A stretch of DNA of 6,807 nucleotides from JAULUH01 sp032111745 (lineage in GTDB: Bacteria; Chloroflexota; Anaerolineae; JAAEKA01): NCBI GenBank assembly GCA_032111745.1, contig JAULUH010000102.1:1-6807 (forward strand). Reading direction: 5' to 3'. Positions 1 to 6,802 of this stretch are shown piece by piece. Position 1 is the first letter of the stretch. The number at the start of each line of letters is the position of its first letter. Position numbers and translations under genes: made by a program. Below the pieces are notes generated by a model. It worked only from the letters and a program-made list of their open reading frames with translations. It did not search any database and was not told where the DNA came from.

Positions 1-1238
1 AGGGCTTTGCGCTGGTGCAACGGCAGACGGGCCTGGCGTTGACTGACCGACAGCAGGAGGCGGTGCACACGGCGCTGACGCAGCCGGTCACCGTGTTGAC
101 CGGTGGACCGGGCACGGGCAAGACCATGAGCATGCTGACGATGATCCGCCTGTTGGAGGCGGCAGGGCGGACTTTCGCCCTGGCCTCGCCCACCGGACGG
201 GCCGCCAAGCGGCTGAGCGAGGCGACTGAGCGCCAGGCCAAGACGGTACACCGCCTGTTGGAGTTCAGCCCTGGCGAGGGCTTCAGCTTCCAGCGCAACG
301 AGGAGAATCCCCTGGACGTGGATATCGTCATCGTAGACGAAGCGTCCATGCTGGATCTGCTCCTGACCAACCACCTGCTGAAGGCCATTCAGCCGGGCAC
401 CCACTTGCTATTGGTAGGGGACATCGACCAGCTCCCTCCGGTGGGTGCAGGCAATGTTCTGCGCGATCTCATCGCCTCGGGGCAGGCGGCGGTGGTACGG
501 CTGGACGTCATCTTCCGCCAGGCCGCGGGCAGCATGATTATCGAGAACGCGCATCGGATCAACCACGGACGGATGCCGGAATGGCACGCGGACCGTTCCA
601 CGGATTTCTTCCTGTTCAGCACCGAGGACCCGGAGCGGGCGGCGGAGCTGGTGGGGGAGCTGGTAAGCGAACGCATCCCGCGCAAGTTTGGCATTGCGCC
701 AGCGGAGATTCAGGTGCTCAGCCCGATGCACCGGGGAGCAGTAGGGGTGGGGGCATTGAACGAGCGCTTGCAGGAGATCCTGAACCCACCTGCAGGGAGA
801 AAGCCGGAGCGCCGCGTCGGCGGCCGCGTCTATCGGGTGGGCGATCGGGTGATGCAGATACGCAACAATTACGACAAGGATGTGTTCAACGGCGATCTGG
901 GGCAAATCGTGGGGATGGCTCTAGAGGAGCAGGTGTTGGTGGTGAGGGTAGACGACCGGCTGGTGAGCTACGACTTCTTGGAGATGGATGAGCTGGTGCA
1001 CGCCTATGCCGTGTCCGTGCACAAGGCGCAGGGCAGCGAGTTCCCGGCCGTGGTGGTGCCGGTGACCAGCCAGCACTACATGATGCTACAGCGTAACCTG
1101 CTGTACACGGCCGTGACGCGGGCGCGCCAGCTGGTGGTGCTGGTGGGCACGCCGCAGGCGATTGCCATAGCGGTCAACAACCACCGCATTGCGCAGCGCT
1201 ACAGCGGGCTGGCGGAAAGGATGAGGGCCGGACGATGA
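1..1238 (+). CDS. recD2: RecD2-type ATP-dependent DNA helicase (SF1B), 5'-truncated
   Basis: C-terminal part of a 5'-3' superfamily 1B DNA helicase acting in DNA repair and replication-fork processing in the cytoplasm. The frame is open from base 3 to the left edge, so the GTG at 15 is probably internal. RecD2 proteins are usually about 720-750 residues; roughly 410 are present, so the N-terminal region is missing. Counting from that GTG: Walker A GGPGTGKT (30-37), Walker B/motif II IVIVDEAS (104-111), motif III GDIDQLPPVG (135-144), motif IV region IFRQA (166-170), an SH3-like insert region GDRVMQIRNNYDKDVFNGDLG with its conserved RNNYDK core (284-289), motif V SVHKAQGSEF (334-343) and motif VI YTAVTRAR (364-371). 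The RNNYDKDVFNGD-type segment and absence of RecBC genes in view favour RecD2 over RecBCD-associated RecD. All helicase motifs look intact. The GGT-like gene begins 25 bases downstream on the same strand. The family call is confident. Confidence 0.95.
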   Translation, partial: GFALVQRQTGLALTDRQQEAVHTALTQPVTVLTGGPGTGKTMSMLTMIRLLEAAGRTFALASPTGRAAKRLSEATERQAKTVHRLLEFSPGEGFSFQRNEENPLDVDIVIVDEASMLDLLLTNHLLKAIQPGTHLLLVGDIDQLPPVGAGNVLRDLIASGQAAVVRLDVIFRQAAGSMIIENAHRINHGRMPEWHADRSTDFFLFSTEDPERAAELVGELVSERIPRKFGIAPAEIQVLSPMHRGAVGVGALNERLQEILNPPAGRKPERRVGGRVYRVGDRVMQIRNNYDKDVFNGDLGQIVGMALEEQVLVVRVDDRLVSYDFLEMDELVHAYAVSVHKAQGSEFPAVVVPVTSQHYMMLQRNLLYTAVTRARQLVVLVGTPQAIAIAVNNHRIAQRYSGLAERMRAGR

Positions 1239-1263
1239 GGCCTGAAACCGAGGGAGTGGGACC

Positions 1264-2904
1264 ATGATGAGGGACGCCGAAGCGCTTGTCTTCAACTCGC
1301 GGCGGTCGAATGTGGTGGCCCGGCAAGGGATGGTGGCGACGACGCAGCCGTTGGCGGCCATGGCCGGGCTACGCATGCTGTGGGAGGGGGGCAATGCCGC
1401 GGATGCGGCGGTGGCAACGGCGGCGGCACTGGCCGTGGTGGAGCCGATGTCGACGGGCGTGGGTGGCGACGCGTTTGCGCTGTTCTATGATGCCCAAGCC
1501 TCGGCGAGTGGCACAGGGCAACCAGCCGTGACGGCCTTGAACGGCAGTGGGCGGGCGCCTGCGGGCCTGACCCTGGAGGACCTGCAGCGGCAGGGACTGG
1601 CCGAGATTGCACTTGACAGCGCACACAGCATCACGGTACCGGGCACGGTGGCGGCGTGGGCCGACCTGCTGGCGAGGCACGGTAGCATGCCTCTCGCTAA
1701 GGTGTTGGAGCCAGCCATCGCGTATGCGCGCAATGGCTTTCCGGTGAGCGAGGTGATCTCCCTCACCTGGCAGCGGGCCGGGGACAAGCTGCGCCGGCTG
1801 CCGTCGGGCATGGAGCTGTTGCCAGGAGGCCAGGCGCCTCGGGCGGGAGAGGTGGTATGTCTGCCCGAGCTGGCGCGCACGCTGCAGGCCATCGCCGAGG
1901 GGGGCGCAGAGGCATTCTATCAGGGAGAAATGGGCCGCCGGCTGGCGGCGTTTGTGCAGGAGCAGGGAGGAAGGTTAACCGAGTCCGACCTGGCAGCCCA
2001 CCGCTCGACGTGGGACACGCCGATCTCGCTGGCCTACCGCGGTCTGCGGGTGTGGGAATGCCCGCCCAACGGCCAGGGCCTGGCGGCGCTGCTGGCGCTG
2101 GGGATCGCGGAGGGCTTCGAGCTCGGGCAAGAGGAGGAGATCGACCGCTGGCATATCTTGATCGAGGCCATGCGGCTGGGCTTTGCCGACGCGCGGCGCT
2201 GGGTGGCCGATCCCGCGTTTGAGGAACTGCCCCTGGCGACCCTGCTATCGCCGGTATACAACGCAGAACGGCGGAGATTGATCGACAGGCAACGGGCGGC
2301 GGCAGATCCGCGCAGTGGGGTACCTCTGCCGGCCAGCGATACCGTCTATGTGAGCGTAGTCGACGGCCAGGGCAACGCGTGCTCGTTCATCAACAGCCTC
2401 TACTATGGGTTCGGCAGCGGGCTGGTGGTGCCCGGCACGGGGGTGGCCCTGCAGAACCGCGGCGCGCTGTTCAGCCTGTACCCGGCCCACCCCAACCGGT
2501 TGGAGCCGGGCAAGCGGCCGTATCACACCATCATCCCGGCCATGGTGACCGAGGGCGCGGCGCTGTGGGCCTGTTACGGGGTCATGGGTGGCTTCATGCA
2601 GCCGCAGGGGCACTTGCAGCTGCTGGTGGCGCTGGTAGACCTCCGCCTCAGCCCCCAGGACGCGTTGAATGCCTGGCGTTTCTGCCTGCTGGATGGGGAG
2701 CCGGCCGGCCGCGTGGCCGTGGAGGCGGAAGCAGGTACGGTGCTGATGGATGGACTGCGGGACAGAGGGCACGATGTGGTACCGGTGACGGGCCTGGACC
2801 GGCTCGTCTTCGGCGCGGGGCAGGTGATCCGCCGTGATGCGGGCAGTGGCGTGCTGACCGCGGGGAGCGAGCCGCGGCGGGATGGGTGTGCGGTAGGTTG
2901 GTAG
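1264..2904 (+). CDS. Gamma-glutamyltransferase-like Ntn-hydrolase (cytoplasmic YwrD/HpxW-like type)
   Basis: A 546-residue member of the gamma-glutamyltranspeptidase family, whose precursors cleave themselves and then hydrolyse or transfer amide-linked acyl groups. The predicted nucleophile is Thr360 in SDTVYVSVVDGQGNA, matching the family's TTHYSVVD. Cleavage there would give a 359-residue large and a 187-residue small chain. Other family marks are GGNAADAAVA (42-51), STGVGGDAFAL (63-73), NGSGRAPAG (93-101, with Arg97 where GGT binds the substrate carboxylate), PPNGQG (267-272), FGSG (383-386) and GVMGG (439-443). The Ser-Ser pair that contacts glutamate in classical GGT is His421-Thr422 (in KRPYHTIIPAM). 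There is no signal peptide, unlike periplasmic or secreted GGTs. These traits recall cytoplasmic YwrD-like proteins and oxamate amidohydrolase HpxW, so glutathione is not an assured substrate. The start has a ribosome binding site AGGGAG at 1251-1256, seven bases before ATG; an ATG also follows at 1267. Confidence 0.9.
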   Translation: MMRDAEALVFNSRRSNVVARQGMVATTQPLAAMAGLRMLWEGGNAADAAVATAAALAVVEPMSTGVGGDAFALFYDAQASASGTGQPAVTALNGSGRAPAGLTLEDLQRQGLAEIALDSAHSITVPGTVAAWADLLARHGSMPLAKVLEPAIAYARNGFPVSEVISLTWQRAGDKLRRLPSGMELLPGGQAPRAGEVVCLPELARTLQAIAEGGAEAFYQGEMGRRLAAFVQEQGGRLTESDLAAHRSTWDTPISLAYRGLRVWECPPNGQGLAALLALGIAEGFELGQEEEIDRWHILIEAMRLGFADARRWVADPAFEELPLATLLSPVYNAERRRLIDRQRAAADPRSGVPLPASDTVYVSVVDGQGNACSFINSLYYGFGSGLVVPGTGVALQNRGALFSLYPAHPNRLEPGKRPYHTIIPAMVTEGAALWACYGVMGGFMQPQGHLQLLVALVDLRLSPQDALNAWRFCLLDGEPAGRVAVEAEAGTVLMDGLRDRGHDVVPVTGLDRLVFGAGQVIRRDAGSGVLTAGSEPRRDGCAVGW

Positions 2905-2934
2905 GCGGCTGGTTTTCCTACAACCTGCGAGACC

Positions 2935-2943
2935 TGGTATAAT
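2935..2943 (+). promoter_or_regulatory. Extended -10 sigma70-type promoter
   Basis: TGG followed by a perfect TATAAT (2938-2943) forms an extended -10 element in the gap after the GGT-like gene. The best -35 at 17-base spacing is TTCCTA (2915-2920), only three of six matches, which an extended -10 can tolerate. Transcription would begin near 2950, giving a leader of about 50 bases before the ATG at 2999. In DNA this GC-rich a perfect TATAAT in an intergenic position is unlikely to be chance. It suggests that the oxidoreductase and downstream genes have their own promoter. Confidence 0.65.
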
Positions 2944-2954
2944 CACCGGGCGGC

Positions 2955-2969
2955 CCCGGCATGGCCGGG
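2955..2969 (+). other. Small GC hairpin in the predicted 5' leader
   Basis: CCCGGC (2955-2960) pairs perfectly with GCCGGG (2964-2969) around a three-base ATG loop. No run of T follows, so it does not look like an intrinsic terminator for the upstream gene. It would lie just inside the transcript started by the promoter at 2938-2943, upstream of the ribosome binding site GGAGG (2987-2991). Six-base GC stems arise often by chance in such DNA, so a role is uncertain. Confidence 0.3.
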
Positions 2970-2998
2970 CAAGTTCAGACGGTGCTGGAGGAAAGGCC

Positions 2999-4000
2999 AT
3001 GAGCAAAGTACGTTGGGGATTGTTGTCCACAGCACATATCAATCGCCGCTTGATCCCGGCGATCAGGAGGTCGCCCCGGGGCGAGCTGGTGGCGGTAGCC
3101 AGCCGGAGCCAGGCGTCGGCCGATGCGTACGCGGCCGACTGGGAGATTCCCCAGGCCTTTGGCAGCTACCAGGCCATGCTTGACTCGGGTGAGATCGATG
3201 CCGTGTATATCAGCCTGCCCAACCATCTGCACGCCGAGTGGACCATCCGGGCCATGCGCAGCGGGGTGCACGTGCTGTGCGAGAAGCCGTTTGCCCTGAG
3301 CATGGCCGAGGTCGATGGGATGATTACCACGGCGCGGGAGACCGGCCGGGTGCTGGCGGAGGCGTTCATGTACCGGCACCATCCCCAGACCAGGCTGGCC
3401 GGCGAGCTGGTGCGGGGGGGCAAGGTAGGCGAGGTGACCGTCGTGCGGGCGGTATTCAACTTCCAGGTGGCCAACCCCCATGACGTGCGCCTGGCGCCGC
3501 AGCTGGGCGGCGGTTGCCTGTGGGATGTGGGCGTCTATCCGATCAGCTTTGCCCAGCACATCATGGGTGGGCCGCCGGAGTGGGTGGCAGGCGACCAGTG
3601 GACCGGGGCGACCGGCGTAGACGAGGTGTTCTCGGGCCAGCTGCACTATAGCGGCGGCCGGATGGCCCAGATCACCAGCTCGTTCCGCACGCCATTCTAT
3701 ACCTTTGCCGAGGTCATCGGCACCGATGGCCGGCTCAGCATCGACTTCCCCTTCCTGTTTGCGGTGGACGACAAGCCGGCGGGGCTGGTGTTCCACCCGG
3801 CCGACGGGAAGCCCGAGCGGATCAAAGTAGCGGAGGAGTATTTGTACCAGGGCGAGGTAGAGGACATGCACGGGGCGATCCTCGATGGCGCAGCCAACAC
3901 CATCACCCTGGAACAGACCCGCAACCACGTGCGCACGGTGCTGGCCCTATACCAGTCGGCTGCGGAGGGTAGGGTCGTCACAATGACCCATGAAGGCTGA
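2999..4000 (+). CDS. Gfo/Idh/MocA-family NAD(P)-dependent oxidoreductase
   Basis: A 333-residue cytoplasmic dehydrogenase with an N-terminal Rossmann domain (about 1-120) and a C-terminal alpha/beta substrate domain (about 121-330); the length is normal for the family. The nucleotide-binding turn is WGLLSTAHIN (6-15). Arg36 in ASRS at the end of strand 2 hints at NADP(H), by inference. The family signature CEKPFALS (94-101) holds the catalytic Lys96. The second catalytic stretch GGGCLWDVGVYP (170-181) carries Asp176 and Tyr180, where many relatives have His. A Tyr here is known from glucose-fructose oxidoreductase and the D-xylose/dihydrodiol dehydrogenase branch, whose WGILSTA-type start this protein also shares. 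The natural substrate is probably a sugar or sugar-like polyol, but cannot be named. GGAGG at 2987-2991, seven bases before the ATG, fixes the start. The gene has its own likely promoter and is followed 57 bases later by a small acidic-protein gene. Confidence 0.93.
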   Translation: MSKVRWGLLSTAHINRRLIPAIRRSPRGELVAVASRSQASADAYAADWEIPQAFGSYQAMLDSGEIDAVYISLPNHLHAEWTIRAMRSGVHVLCEKPFALSMAEVDGMITTARETGRVLAEAFMYRHHPQTRLAGELVRGGKVGEVTVVRAVFNFQVANPHDVRLAPQLGGGCLWDVGVYPISFAQHIMGGPPEWVAGDQWTGATGVDEVFSGQLHYSGGRMAQITSSFRTPFYTFAEVIGTDGRLSIDFPFLFAVDDKPAGLVFHPADGKPERIKVAEEYLYQGEVEDMHGAILDGAANTITLEQTRNHVRTVLALYQSAAEGRVVTMTHEG

Positions 4001-4045
4001 GCGGAAGGACACCCGTTCAGCGTCTAGCATGCAGAACTATTTCAT

Positions 4046-4051
4046 AAGGAG
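4046..4051 (+). promoter_or_regulatory. Strong ribosome binding site of the small-protein gene
   Basis: AAGGAG lies six bases before the ATG at 4058, the best Shine-Dalgarno match in the window. It is the main evidence besides the open frame that the 78-codon gene is real. The surrounding 57-base gap (4001-4057) is AT-richer than its neighbours but shows no convincing -35/-10 pair and no terminator. Confidence 0.7.
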
Positions 4052-4057
4052 ACGACG

Positions 4058-4294
4058 ATGATCAACCTCTACCACCTCCTCACGGACGCGCTGATCGGTA
4101 CGATTTCGGATGAGGATTTGAGGTTCCTGCAGGCCGACCTGGAGGAGGAGTCGCTGGAGGATACCGAGTACTATATCAACCAGGCGACGGTGGACTGGCT
4201 CGAGTCTGAAGGGGCCAGCCCGGCCATGGTGTCCATGCTGCGCCAGGCTCTCGGCGACCAGGAGGACATGGACATCCGCTGGGAGCAGATATAG
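4058..4294 (+). CDS. Small acidic protein of unknown function (78 aa)
   Basis: I do not recognise a characterised family. The protein is 78 residues and strongly acidic, with clusters such as ISDEDLRFL (16-24) and LEEESLEDTEYY (28-39). It has no signal peptide, no membrane segment and no cysteine, so it should be a soluble cytoplasmic protein. The pattern of hydrophobic and charged residues suggests a few amphipathic helices: about 4-12, 17-32, 39-51 and 56-66. It begins after a strong ribosome binding site and ends 14 bases before the secreted dehydrogenase gene, so the two are almost certainly cotranscribed. The sequence has the feel of a conserved small hypothetical protein rather than a random frame, because its codon use resembles the neighbours' and its start signal is good. 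A long antisense frame overlaps only its 3' half and has no ribosome binding site that I can see. Confidence 0.8.
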   Translation: MINLYHLLTDALIGTISDEDLRFLQADLEEESLEDTEYYINQATVDWLESEGASPAMVSMLRQALGDQEDMDIRWEQI

Positions 4295-4308
4295 GCGGAG
4301 TTGCGGCG

Positions 4309-5874
4309 ATGGCAGCGACCAAGGGTTGGCGAATAGGTGTGGCTGTGCTGCTGGTCATGGTGAGCGCTGTGGCCGCGGTCGCTGGCGTGCGGGCCAGCCC
4401 CCAGAGCCAGCCGGCGACGGTGGCCCTGTCGCTGGTGGCAAACATCAGCAAAGTGACCGACATCGCCCATGCGGGTGACCAGAGGCTGTTCATCGTGGAG
4501 CAGCCTGGCCGCATCCGGATCTACCAACCGGGCAGTGGCCTGCTGGCGACGCCCTTTCTGGACATCAGTGGCCCGGTGGACGACAGCGGAAACGAGATGG
4601 GTCTGCTGGGGCTGGCGTTTCACCCCAACTACGCCACCAATGGCTACTTTTATGTGAACTATACCCACAGCCTGGGTGGAACGCGCACCACGCGGGTGTC
4701 CCGCTTCAGCGCCAGCGCCGTAGATCCCAACGTCGCCAACCCGGGGAGCGAGCTGGTGATCCTCGAGTTCATCCAGCCGTACACCAATCACAACGGCGGC
4801 GCGCTGCATTTTGGGCCAGATGGCTATCTCTATATCGCGTCGGGCGACGGCGGCGACGCCAACGATCCGCAGGAGTTTAGCCAGAACCGGCGATCGTTGT
4901 TGGGGAAGATGCTGCGGGTCGACGTGGACATGGGCACCGGCGGCCTGCCCGACTGCAGCACCTATGCTGGCAGCAATTACCGCATTCCTGCTGGCAATCC
5001 CCTGGCCGACGGCGTGGGGGGCACGACGTGCGACGAGCTGTGGGCTGTGGGGCTCCGCAATCCCTGGCGGTTCGCATTCGACCGCCAGACCGGGGGCATG
5101 TGGATAGCGGACGTGGGCCAGTTCTCCTGGGAGGAGATTGACTTTGAGCCTGGGGGCTTTGCGGGTGGCCGAAACTACGGATGGGACTGCTACGAAGGCA
5201 ACACCACGAATCCGTTTGACCCCTCGCCCGCCTGCACGGGCAATCCCGCTGCCTATGCATTTCCGATCCACGTGTACTCCCACGATAACGGCCGCTGCTC
5301 GATCACCGGTGGCTATGTCTATCGCGGGCAGAGCTATGGGGGCCTGGACGGCCACTACGTATTCGCGGACTACTGTACAGGAACGCTGTGGACACTCAGC
5401 GGCGATCCAGCCAGCCCGGTGATCACCACGCTGGCCCTGGCGGCGGGCAGCTCGCTGGCCAGCCCGCGCACCTTTGGCGAGGACGCGGCTGGCGAGCTGT
5501 ATGTGGCTTCGGCAGCGGCGGTGTATCGGATCGTCGATCCGGAGGCAGCGCCGGCTGCGCCTGAGGTGTCGATCTCAGCAGGCCCCGGGCAGTCGGTGAC
5601 CCTGGGCTGGCCGGAAGCCTCGGCAGCGTGCAGCTACGAGGTGTATGAGGCTACGGTGCCCTATGGCCCGACTGTGGAAGGAGCTTTGTTAGGGGTGGTA
5701 GTAGACCAGGGCGAGCCGGAGACCTTCCCGGTGAGCGGTGCCCTGGGAGACCCGGCCACCAACCATTATTACACCGTACGCAGCGTAAACTGCAGCGGCT
5801 TGAGGATGGCGGACTCTGGCCAGACCGGAGAGTTCGATTACGCGCTGGCCGCGGGCTCAGCTAGGAGACCATGA
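4309..5874 (+). CDS. Secreted PQQ-dependent glucose/sorbosone dehydrogenase-like beta-propeller with C-terminal Fn3-like domain
   Basis: A 521-residue exported protein. The signal peptide has Lys5 and Arg8, a hydrophobic core at 9-27 and a likely cut after Ala29 (VRA-SP). Residues about 38-410 form a GSDH-type six-bladed propeller, which in this family binds PQQ and calcium and oxidises aldoses or related sugars outside the cytoplasm. Marks are GLLGLAFHPNY (98-108), NHNGGALHFGPDGYLYIASGD (160-180) with the catalytic-base His161, LLGKMLRVDVD (197-207), GLRNPWRFAFD (248-258, Arg250-Asn251), ADVGQFSWEEI (267-277) and GGYVYRG (334-340). Residue 160 is Asn where Acinetobacter soluble GDH has Asp, and Glu96 sits where it has Gln, so activity and cofactor are not proved. 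Six cysteines in the propeller (216, 241, 294, 309, 329, 356) could form disulfides. Residues about 414-512 resemble a fibronectin III domain (VTLGW, YEVYEA, YYTVRSV). The start has GGAG at 4297-4300, eight bases before the ATG; the small-protein gene ends 14 bases upstream. Confidence 0.9.
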   Translation: MAATKGWRIGVAVLLVMVSAVAAVAGVRASPQSQPATVALSLVANISKVTDIAHAGDQRLFIVEQPGRIRIYQPGSGLLATPFLDISGPVDDSGNEMGLLGLAFHPNYATNGYFYVNYTHSLGGTRTTRVSRFSASAVDPNVANPGSELVILEFIQPYTNHNGGALHFGPDGYLYIASGDGGDANDPQEFSQNRRSLLGKMLRVDVDMGTGGLPDCSTYAGSNYRIPAGNPLADGVGGTTCDELWAVGLRNPWRFAFDRQTGGMWIADVGQFSWEEIDFEPGGFAGGRNYGWDCYEGNTTNPFDPSPACTGNPAAYAFPIHVYSHDNGRCSITGGYVYRGQSYGGLDGHYVFADYCTGTLWTLSGDPASPVITTLALAAGSSLASPRTFGEDAAGELYVASAAAVYRIVDPEAAPAAPEVSISAGPGQSVTLGWPEASAACSYEVYEATVPYGPTVEGALLGVVVDQGEPETFPVSGALGDPATNHYYTVRSVNCSGLRMADSGQTGEFDYALAAGSARRP

Positions 5875-6802
5875 GAGCCAGGAAGCGGTCGAGGTCGTAG
5901 AAGGCGGCCTGGGCGGCGGGGGACACCTGGGGCAGGACCAGGTCGAAGGAATGCTCGGTATTGGGGAAGCGCACCAGGACTGAGGGCACGCCGGCCTGGC
6001 GCAGGGCTTCGTGCAGGCGATTGACAGTCGGGGCCATGCCGAATACGTCACCGGCGCCCTGCAACAGCAGTGTAGGTGGGCAGTGGGGCCCGACGTGGCA
6101 GGAGGGTGATAGTAGCTGGTAGCGATCAGGCACCTCGTCGGGGGTGCCGCCGACGATGCGCGCGATGTGATTGCCGTACTGCTCCAGCTGCTCATCCGGG
6201 GGCAGGACGTCGAGCAGCCGCAGGATCTGTTCGACAGCGCGGTAGTAGGCGGTGCCGTGCCAGTGGGCCAGGCCATGAAGGGCGAGCTCGACGTCGCGAT
6301 AGGCCTGGGCCAGGTCGGGTGGCGGATAGAAGGCCACCACGGCCCACACCGAGGTGTCGCCGGGGCTGGCATCGGGCTGAAGCTGCGGATGGTTGGGGGT
6401 ATAGGCGGCCAGGAGCGCCAGGTGGCCGCCCGCGGAACCGCCCATCAGCACGATGCGGTCCGGGCGCACACCGTAGCGTCCGGCATTGGCCTTGAGCCAC
6501 AGGATCGCCCGCTTGACGTCTCCCACCATGCCGGGCAGGCTGCCCAGCGGGGCCAGGGTGTAGTCGATATCCAGTAGCAGGTGGCCCTGACCGGCCAGGC
6601 GACTGAACAGGGGCCGTGTGCCCATGTCCCGGGCCCCAGCACGCCAACCCCCGCCGTGCACATAGATAATCCCCAGGCCCGTGGGCTGGACGCCCTCAGG
6701 CGGCTGCCAGACGTCGGCCAGCAGGGGCTGGCCAGTGTCCGGGTTGGTGCCATAGGGAACGTCCCGCTCCCGCGGCACTACGGAGGCGGCCAGGATCGGC
6801 AT
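5861..6802 (-). CDS. Alpha/beta hydrolase, esterase/lipase of the HSL/BD-FAE-like group
   Basis: A 313-residue hydrolase with an intact catalytic set: oxyanion-hole motif HGGGW (49-53), YTLAP (81-85), nucleophile elbow GGSAGGH (121-127) with Ser123, acid Asp252 in LLQGAGD, and His284 in TEHSFD. The GGSAGG elbow rather than GDSAGG, and the PYG/LLADVWQPP opening, point to the bacterial carboxylesterase/feruloyl-esterase-like branch. The true substrate is unknown; an acyl or carbohydrate ester is likely. Residues about 163-228 form a longer than usual, helix-rich stretch between the nucleophile and acid, probably a cap over the active site. No signal peptide is visible. The ATG at 6802-6800 is only five bases from the edge, the frame stays open through the codon before it, and no ribosome binding site can be seen, so the real start may be outside. 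It converges on the sugar-dehydrogenase-like gene, overlapping its last 14 bases. Confidence 0.9.
   Translation of the reverse strand: MPILAASVVPRERDVPYGTNPDTGQPLLADVWQPPEGVQPTGLGIIYVHGGGWRAGARDMGTRPLFSRLAGQGHLLLDIDYTLAPLGSLPGMVGDVKRAILWLKANAGRYGVRPDRIVLMGGSAGGHLALLAAYTPNHPQLQPDASPGDTSVWAVVAFYPPPDLAQAYRDVELALHGLAHWHGTAYYRAVEQILRLLDVLPPDEQLEQYGNHIARIVGGTPDEVPDRYQLLSPSCHVGPHCPPTLLLQGAGDVFGMAPTVNRLHEALRQAGVPSVLVRFPNTEHSFDLVLPQVSPAAQAAFYDLDRFLALMVS

Noticed and set aside
1381..1440. GCG/GGC-rich repetitive stretch in the GGT-like gene
   Set aside because: It encodes the conserved Ala-rich helix (GGNAADAAVATAAALAVVE) of the family; it is coding bias, not a repeat element.
2245..3042. - strand frame of 265 codons spanning the GGT-like gene end and the promoter gap
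   Set aside because: It runs antisense through the conserved small-chain region of the GGT-like enzyme and has no motif of its own.
2975..3928. Long - strand open frame (317 codons) opposite the oxidoreductase gene
   Set aside because: The + strand reading has clear Gfo/Idh/MocA motifs and a good start signal. The antisense product resembles no family I know and is a GC-driven shadow.
4001..4057. Possible separate promoter for the small-protein gene (TAGCAT near 4025)
   Set aside because: Four of six -10 matches but no -35 at suitable spacing. Read-through from the upstream promoter is simpler.
4171..5355. Long - strand open frame (394 codons) opposite the small protein and the sugar dehydrogenase
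   Set aside because: It mirrors well-supported genes in GC-rich DNA. Its product is low in complexity, rich in Ala, Arg, His and Gly, has no recognisable motif, and lacks a visible ribosome binding site.
5854..5879. Possible terminator hairpin GGCTC/GAGCC at the convergent gene ends
   Set aside because: Only five base pairs with a 16-base loop and no T-run on either side; not distinguishable from chance.
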